NCBI GenBank assembly: GCA_021799035.1 | Contig: JAJZBG010000018.1 | Coordinates: 1 to 40,017, forward strand | Origin: Actinomycetes bacterium | GTDB lineage: Bacteria > Actinomycetota > Acidimicrobiia > Acidimicrobiales > Acidimicrobiaceae | Length of the DNA stretch: 40,017 nucleotides | Reading direction: 5' to 3' | In this document: positions 36,616 through 40,017 of the stretch, in pieces | How positions within the stretch are numbered: position 1 is the first letter of the stretch | Layout of the letters: each line of letters starts with the position of its first letter | Position numbers and translations under genes: made by a program | The notes under the pieces: generated by a model | Told to the model about the DNA's origin: nothing | What the model saw: the letters and a program-made list of their open reading frames with translations, nothing else | Databases searched by the model: none

Positions 36616-37127
36616 ACCCGACCGAGATTCGCGAACACCTTCTCACGTTGCTGAGTGTCCAGGCATTTCTCTATCAGGAAGCCCGCCTACTCGATGAAGG
36701 AGAACTGGAGAAGTGGCTTTCACTCTTTGCAGACGACGGCAGTTATCTCCTGCCTATAAAGGATGGCCCAGCTCCTGAACCTGCAATCATCCGGGACTCT
36801 CGTGCTCGCATTGAAGAAAGGGTCTTTAGGCTGACCCACACCTTGGCACATTCTCAGCTTCCTGCTTCCCGCACCCAGCACGACCTTACAAATATCGAGT
36901 TGCTGAGCTGGAAAGACGTCAACGAAGTAGAAGTGGCATGCAATCTAACGGTTCATGAGCTGCGTCCGGGAAATCCTTTTCAGGCTGGACTCGCAACACC
37001 CCGAAGCCTTCACGGACGATGTCGTTATCGACTCATCCAAGACGGCGAAAGTTGGAAAATCCGGGAAAAGCGCTGCGAGCTCCTAAACCGCGAGTACCCG
37101 ATCTACAATCTCACGTTCATTATTTGA
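36612..37127 (+). CDS. Aromatic-ring dioxygenase, beta subunit
   Basis: The 171-residue protein of the SnoaL/NTF2-like fold has the typical opening FLYQEARLLDEGELEKWLSLF and DDGSYLLPI, and an HDLTNIELL strand. It is the structural partner of the alpha subunit in the alpha3-beta3 oxygenase. The GTG start at 36612 overlaps the alpha TGA (GTGA), with GAGGAGA upstream, so the two are translationally coupled. Confidence 0.88.
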   Translation: MNPTEIREHLLTLLSVQAFLYQEARLLDEGELEKWLSLFADDGSYLLPIKDGPAPEPAIIRDSRARIEERVFRLTHTLAHSQLPASRTQHDLTNIELLSWKDVNEVEVACNLTVHELRPGNPFQAGLATPRSLHGRCRYRLIQDGESWKIREKRCELLNREYPIYNLTFII

Positions 37128-37198
37128 CATCTACGGCAAGAACAAACGGCCCCCATGTTTTCAGAACCAAGTGCAAACTCTGGGCTAGAATTCCACGA

Positions 37199-38182
37199 AT
37201 GGGTGATCTGACTTTAACACTTGCATGTGGGCCATACGACCGTACAGAAGCTCTGAGAAGCGGAGCGGTGAAGCCTGAAGGCATCGACCTTACTTACATT
37301 GCCATTCAGTCCCCTCCCGAGATCTTTTCTCGAATGATCGACTTCAGGTCCTTTGATGCGTCTGAAATGTCCCTGTCCGGCTACCTCCAAATGCGAGCGT
37401 CGGGACAAGACGACTTCACGGCAATTCCGGTATTTCCGTCTAGAGTCTTTCGCCACGGCTTCATCTTCGTCAGAGACGCAATCAAAGAGCCGAAGGATCT
37501 AGAGGGAACGATTGTCGGAGTGCCAGAGTACTGGCAGACGGCCGCGGTATGGATAAGAGGAATTCTCCAACACGAGTACGACGTCGACCTCAGCACGGTC
37601 GAGTGGCGCGAGGGTGGAGTCGACGTGCCACTTTCACCTGAGGAAAACCAGGCACGCAAGAACATGTCGGGATTTCGCCCGCAAATGCTCGCAGCTGGAG
37701 AATGCCTAAGTGAGCAGCTCGCAAAAGGGAAAATTGATGCAGTCATTGGCGCGCGAAGGCCAGCTTCAGTCGGCAAGACCCTCGGCCTCCGACGTCTGTT
37801 CCCGAACTACAGGGAGGTCGAAAAAGAGTATTTCCAGCGCACAGAAATCTTTCCCATAATGCACACCCTCGTTGTTCGTACAGAAATCTATGAGAGGCAT
37901 CCTTGGGTCGCCGAAAGCCTTTACAAGGCATTTAGCGAGGCAAAGAAGGCTTGCTTGAGCCAGATGCATTTCACGGGAACGATTCGATATACCCTGCCAT
38001 GGCTATTCGCAGACCTGGAAGAGATTGACGATACCTTTGGAGGCGACCCCTGGCCTTATGGCTATCCAGCTAACGCCAAAGTCCTAGTGACTTTTGCATC
38101 CTACTTGCACGAGCAGGGTTTCGTCCAAGAACAAATCGACCCAAGCATCCACTTCGCACCTATCTTGGCAAGCACTCAATAA
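37199..38182 (+). CDS. 4,5-dihydroxyphthalate-decarboxylase-like protein
   Basis: About 327 residues. The start MGDLTLTLACGPYDRTEALRS and the middle EGTIVGVPEYWQTAAVWIRG match Pht5-type dihydroxyphthalate decarboxylases, which have the fold of periplasmic binding proteins but no signal peptide. The frame is open upstream inside the beta subunit, but the ATG at 37199 fits the family start. It lies 71 bp after the beta gene on the same strand. With the dioxygenase it suggests attack on an aromatic di- or polycarboxylate, oxygenation followed by decarboxylation. A role as a solute-binding protein is the alternative, less likely without a signal. Confidence 0.78.
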   Translation: MGDLTLTLACGPYDRTEALRSGAVKPEGIDLTYIAIQSPPEIFSRMIDFRSFDASEMSLSGYLQMRASGQDDFTAIPVFPSRVFRHGFIFVRDAIKEPKDLEGTIVGVPEYWQTAAVWIRGILQHEYDVDLSTVEWREGGVDVPLSPEENQARKNMSGFRPQMLAAGECLSEQLAKGKIDAVIGARRPASVGKTLGLRRLFPNYREVEKEYFQRTEIFPIMHTLVVRTEIYERHPWVAESLYKAFSEAKKACLSQMHFTGTIRYTLPWLFADLEEIDDTFGGDPWPYGYPANAKVLVTFASYLHEQGFVQEQIDPSIHFAPILASTQ

Positions 38183-38197
38183 CAACCATTCCATTTT

Positions 38198-38258
38198 CGC
38201 GCATATGCGCGACCTTCTTCAATTGTTGCACTTGCAAAGCAGCTCTCAGCTTTGCAAG
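38198..38258. terminator. Two hairpins between the decarboxylase and DoxX-like genes
   Basis: First, a 14-bp palindrome CGCGCATATGCGCG (38198-38211). Second, a 10-bp stem CTTGCAAAGC (38231-38240) and GCTTTGCAAG (38249-38258) with an 8-nt loop that contains the stop codon of the minus-strand gene. Neither is followed by a good T-run, but their place between convergent genes suggests transcription end. Confidence 0.5.
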
Positions 38259-38737
38259 ACCAGGCGCTCGTGACGGCTTGCCATCACCGAAAGTGAAAGA
38301 CCCAGCACCCCTATGTCTCTCAGAACGAGGTCGGACAAGCCCGCAGTAATAATCAGGCTTGTTACTATCTCGAGCATCACGATTGCGGCAACAGCTGCGA
38401 GCAGACGTGGTGCGATACCTGCGATCAAACCGATTGCCAACACCGATAGAACCACTCCATGTGCAAGGACCAGAAGCTGCGAAATCTCCGATGATGGCGA
38501 GAGAACTGGGATATATCCTGTCCAAAGCTTCGGCACCACCAGCTCATGGTAGCCAAACCATGCAAGAACGAGGCCAAGAATCACCCTTGCCAACGTAGTT
38601 CCCCATGCTGCAAGACTGTCTAAGTCACCACTTAGAGAAGAAACAGTTATTCCGGTGTCTCGGACGCTCCGTGCCACCTGCTTGGTACCGCGCTTCGGGT
38701 CTCCAGTGGCACGGCTGCTTGACTCAGTTATGTTCAC
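38246..38737 (-). CDS. DoxX-like small membrane protein
   Basis: The 163-residue protein has a polar N-terminus (about 40 residues) and four hydrophobic helices. The first helix, LARVILGLVLAWFGYHELV, resembles DoxX-family proteins, whose role is mostly unknown and is linked to redox or thiol stress in some bacteria. The start is GTG at 38737 with a purine-rich GGTGAG upstream. The gene follows a surface-protein gene on the same strand, 54 bp away, and converges with the aromatic operon. Confidence 0.65.
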   Translation of the reverse strand: MNITESSSRATGDPKRGTKQVARSVRDTGITVSSLSGDLDSLAAWGTTLARVILGLVLAWFGYHELVVPKLWTGYIPVLSPSSEISQLLVLAHGVVLSVLAIGLIAGIAPRLLAAVAAIVMLEIVTSLIITAGLSDLVLRDIGVLGLSLSVMASRHERLVLQS

Positions 38738-38791
38738 TAGCTCACCACCACAACCTAACTCTCGGATTCAACTTAGAGAAACTCCCTCATG

Positions 38792-39355
38792 CTATTCAAC
38801 AATCCTTCCTTGGGAATTGGTCACTATGAGTCCGTCATCTCCGCCGCTGTAGTCTCTATTTCCAGAATCATCGCCCAGTGTTGTCTCGATAAAATAGACA
38901 GAGTCGCCCTTTTGAAACGTGGAAGTCTGAGGTGCAGCTGAAGACCCTGCAACAGACACAGAGACGAGCTCATTATTTCCTGAAAGCTTGACTGAGATAT
39001 TGAATCCCGACGTAGCGAGCTTTGTCTGAGCACTCTCAGGACCTGGGTAGACTCGGTATGCCACACTCGCATACTGAGTCGACGACAGCAGCGGCCCCAA
39101 CTTTGGCCCCGTAGTTGAGGTCGTTGAGTTCTTAGCACTTGCCGCCGTACTGTTTTTTGAGGAAGAGGGTGCGGATGTCGTAGTTGTCGGCTGAGCAGAT
39201 GAGGAACTGGTGGAAGTAGAGCTTACCGACAGTGATGACCCGTTTGGAGATATCCCGTGGCCGTAGCCATGGAAGGCAAGGCTGATGGATCCAGCAGCGG
39301 CCACTGCTAGCACTATGAGGCCATTTCGTCCTATATTCTCGGTTCCAATTCTCAA
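38792..39355 (-). CDS. Ser/Thr-rich exported protein, family unknown
   Basis: The 187-residue protein has a short N-terminal hydrophobic segment (about 11-27, possible signal anchor), then a low-complexity Ser/Thr stretch of about 45 residues, and a C-terminal part of about 100 residues with beta-strand character and no cysteines. The Ser/Thr stretch looks like a wall-spanning or glycosylated linker. I do not recognise the C-terminal domain. A TTG start at 39355 has GAGGGT about eight bases upstream. It may form an operon with the DoxX-like gene. Confidence 0.6.
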   Translation of the reverse strand: MRIGTENIGRNGLIVLAVAAAGSISLAFHGYGHGISPNGSSLSVSSTSTSSSSAQPTTTTSAPSSSKNSTAASAKNSTTSTTGPKLGPLLSSTQYASVAYRVYPGPESAQTKLATSGFNISVKLSGNNELVSVSVAGSSAAPQTSTFQKGDSVYFIETTLGDDSGNRDYSGGDDGLIVTNSQGRIVE

Positions 39356-39616
39356 GCCAGTACCCTCGACAACAAGATCTCTCTGAAAAATCTGAATTTA
39401 TCGGTTCATCTATAAGAGACAGATAAGCAACGGCACCAGAGGAGAATTTAATTGCGGGCTTTGACAAGTAGCTGGTCATGACTTTGAAATCCAGCATTTA
39501 TCGTGGCAAAAGCATCCGTGCCATCAAATCGCTCGCAATGACTGGGTCGATTTTGCCTAAATCCTTGCGAAAAAGAAGCAAGAATTCCCTACTGCGGATT
39601 TTAAGCTTGACCAGGA
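39356..39616. other. Intergenic stretch before the surface-protein gene
   Basis: Holds the presumed promoter of the minus-strand surface-protein gene. A 50-odd-codon plus-strand frame starting at 39478 is very basic and has no support. No RNA gene is seen. Confidence 0.3.
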
Positions 39617-39850
39617 TCACCAGGCGCAACTGAAAGCCTGAGACTCCAAGGAATCCACCAGCTCACGGATCTTCAGATCTGGCTCCAAAATGGCCACCAC
39701 GGGAAATGTCGCCTGCCTATAGGACTCAGCAGCATGAATCTTGCGAGCGCGAAACCTGGCCTGCGATCTCGCCTGGTAAAGCCCTTGTCTCAGCCGGTTT
39801 CCTAATCGCTCGGCAAACTTACGCAAACAACGCTGCCACAGCCAATGCAC
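39617..39850 (-). CDS. Doubtful small basic protein, no family
   Basis: A 77-residue frame from a GTG at 39850 without a ribosome binding site. The first half is rich in arginine (RCLRKFAERLGNRLRQ), the second half is a mixed helix-like segment. It is in the same frame as the upstream SufT-like gene and stays open from the SufT stop codon for about 100 codons. It could be a real small gene, a decayed gene tail or chance. Confidence 0.3.
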   Translation of the reverse strand: MHWLWQRCLRKFAERLGNRLRQGLYQARSQARFRARKIHAAESYRQATFPVVAILEPDLKIRELVDSLESQAFSCAW

Positions 39851-39922
39851 CGAACCGTGGAAACGACATTGTTGCCTGGACTCCTCAAGCTGTGATGTGG
39901 TCCAGATTGGCGCGGGAACAGC

Positions 39923-40017
39923 CTAGAAGCCAAGCCCCATTGCAGTCTCCGGATTCATCATCGACGGATCCCAAGGTGGATCCCAAACGACCTCCAACTC
40001 AACTTTGGCCCTTTCCT
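39923..40017 (-). CDS. SufT/PaaD-like DUF59 protein, C-terminal fragment
   Basis: The last 31 codons of a minus-strand gene cut by the window edge. The tail reads VELEVVWDPPWDPSMM, then NPETAMGLGF and a TAG. The WDPPW pattern followed by a short GLGF end is typical of stand-alone DUF59 proteins (SufT, MIP18-like), which help mature Fe-S proteins and often close suf operons. The rest of the gene and its neighbours lie outside the window. Confidence 0.7.
   Translation of the reverse strand, partial: ERAKVELEVVWDPPWDPSMMNPETAMGLGF

Noticed and set aside
37155-37211. An 18-codon leader-peptide-like frame before the decarboxylase
   Set aside because: It overlaps the decarboxylase start in another frame but has no ribosome binding site and no attenuator structure.
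39478-39636. A very basic plus-strand frame of about 52 codons
   Set aside because: No ribosome binding site, overlap with another doubtful frame and composition typical of a chance frame.

Overview
The window reads as a chromosomal segment of an actinobacterium with moderate G+C, most likely an Acidimicrobiia-type organism. This is inferred from gene content and not proven. Actinobacterial signature genes include the phosphatase/DUF3090/SCO1664 trio, DUF3107, a paired set of ArsA/Get3-like ATPases, a PdtaS-type histidine kinase, an Mrp ATPase without its CxxC motif, and an HspR-like MerR regulator. GTG and TTG starts are common. I see no rRNA, tRNA, CRISPR array, insertion sequence or phage gene.

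Left part (1-9.5 kb): a BluB-type nitroreductase, an ABC exporter, a LmbE/PIG-L deacetylase, a Bcp peroxiredoxin and a thiolase. They are followed by the compact trio of histidine phosphatase, DUF3090 protein and kinase-like SCO1664 protein. A strong two-way hairpin separates the trio from the convergent etfBA genes. Thiolase, ETF and the acyl-CoA dehydrogenase at 26-27 kb together point to fatty-acid or related acyl-CoA oxidation.

Middle-left (9.5-17 kb): a minus-strand run from an Mrp Fe-S carrier through DUF3107, two overlapping ArsA-family ATPases, a PHP-family histidinol phosphatase and a PdtaS-like sensor kinase. Mrp is divergent from a SufR-like helix-turn-helix regulator with a cysteine-rich C-terminus. 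A SufT-like (DUF59) gene is cut by the right edge of the window.

Centre (16.8-25 kb): gmd is followed on the same strand by a complete System I cytochrome c maturation operon, ccmA-B-C-D-E-F-G-H. It includes a short CcmD of 50 residues and ends with a sulfite-oxidase-like molybdoenzyme. Overlapping or abutting start and stop codons run through most of the operon. System I is not the usual cytochrome c assembly route in Actinobacteria.

Right part (25-40 kb): a TetR regulator convergent with acyl-CoA dehydrogenase, a cold-shock protein, and cysS and valS divergent with only 21 bp between start codons. Then come thiC under a TPP riboswitch and an Hsp20/HspR-like pair. A three-gene aromatic-acid operon follows (Rieske dioxygenase alpha and beta plus a dihydroxyphthalate-decarboxylase-like protein). 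The end holds a DoxX-like membrane protein, a Ser/Thr-rich surface protein and the SufT fragment. Several strong inverted repeats between genes are recorded as candidate operators or terminators.
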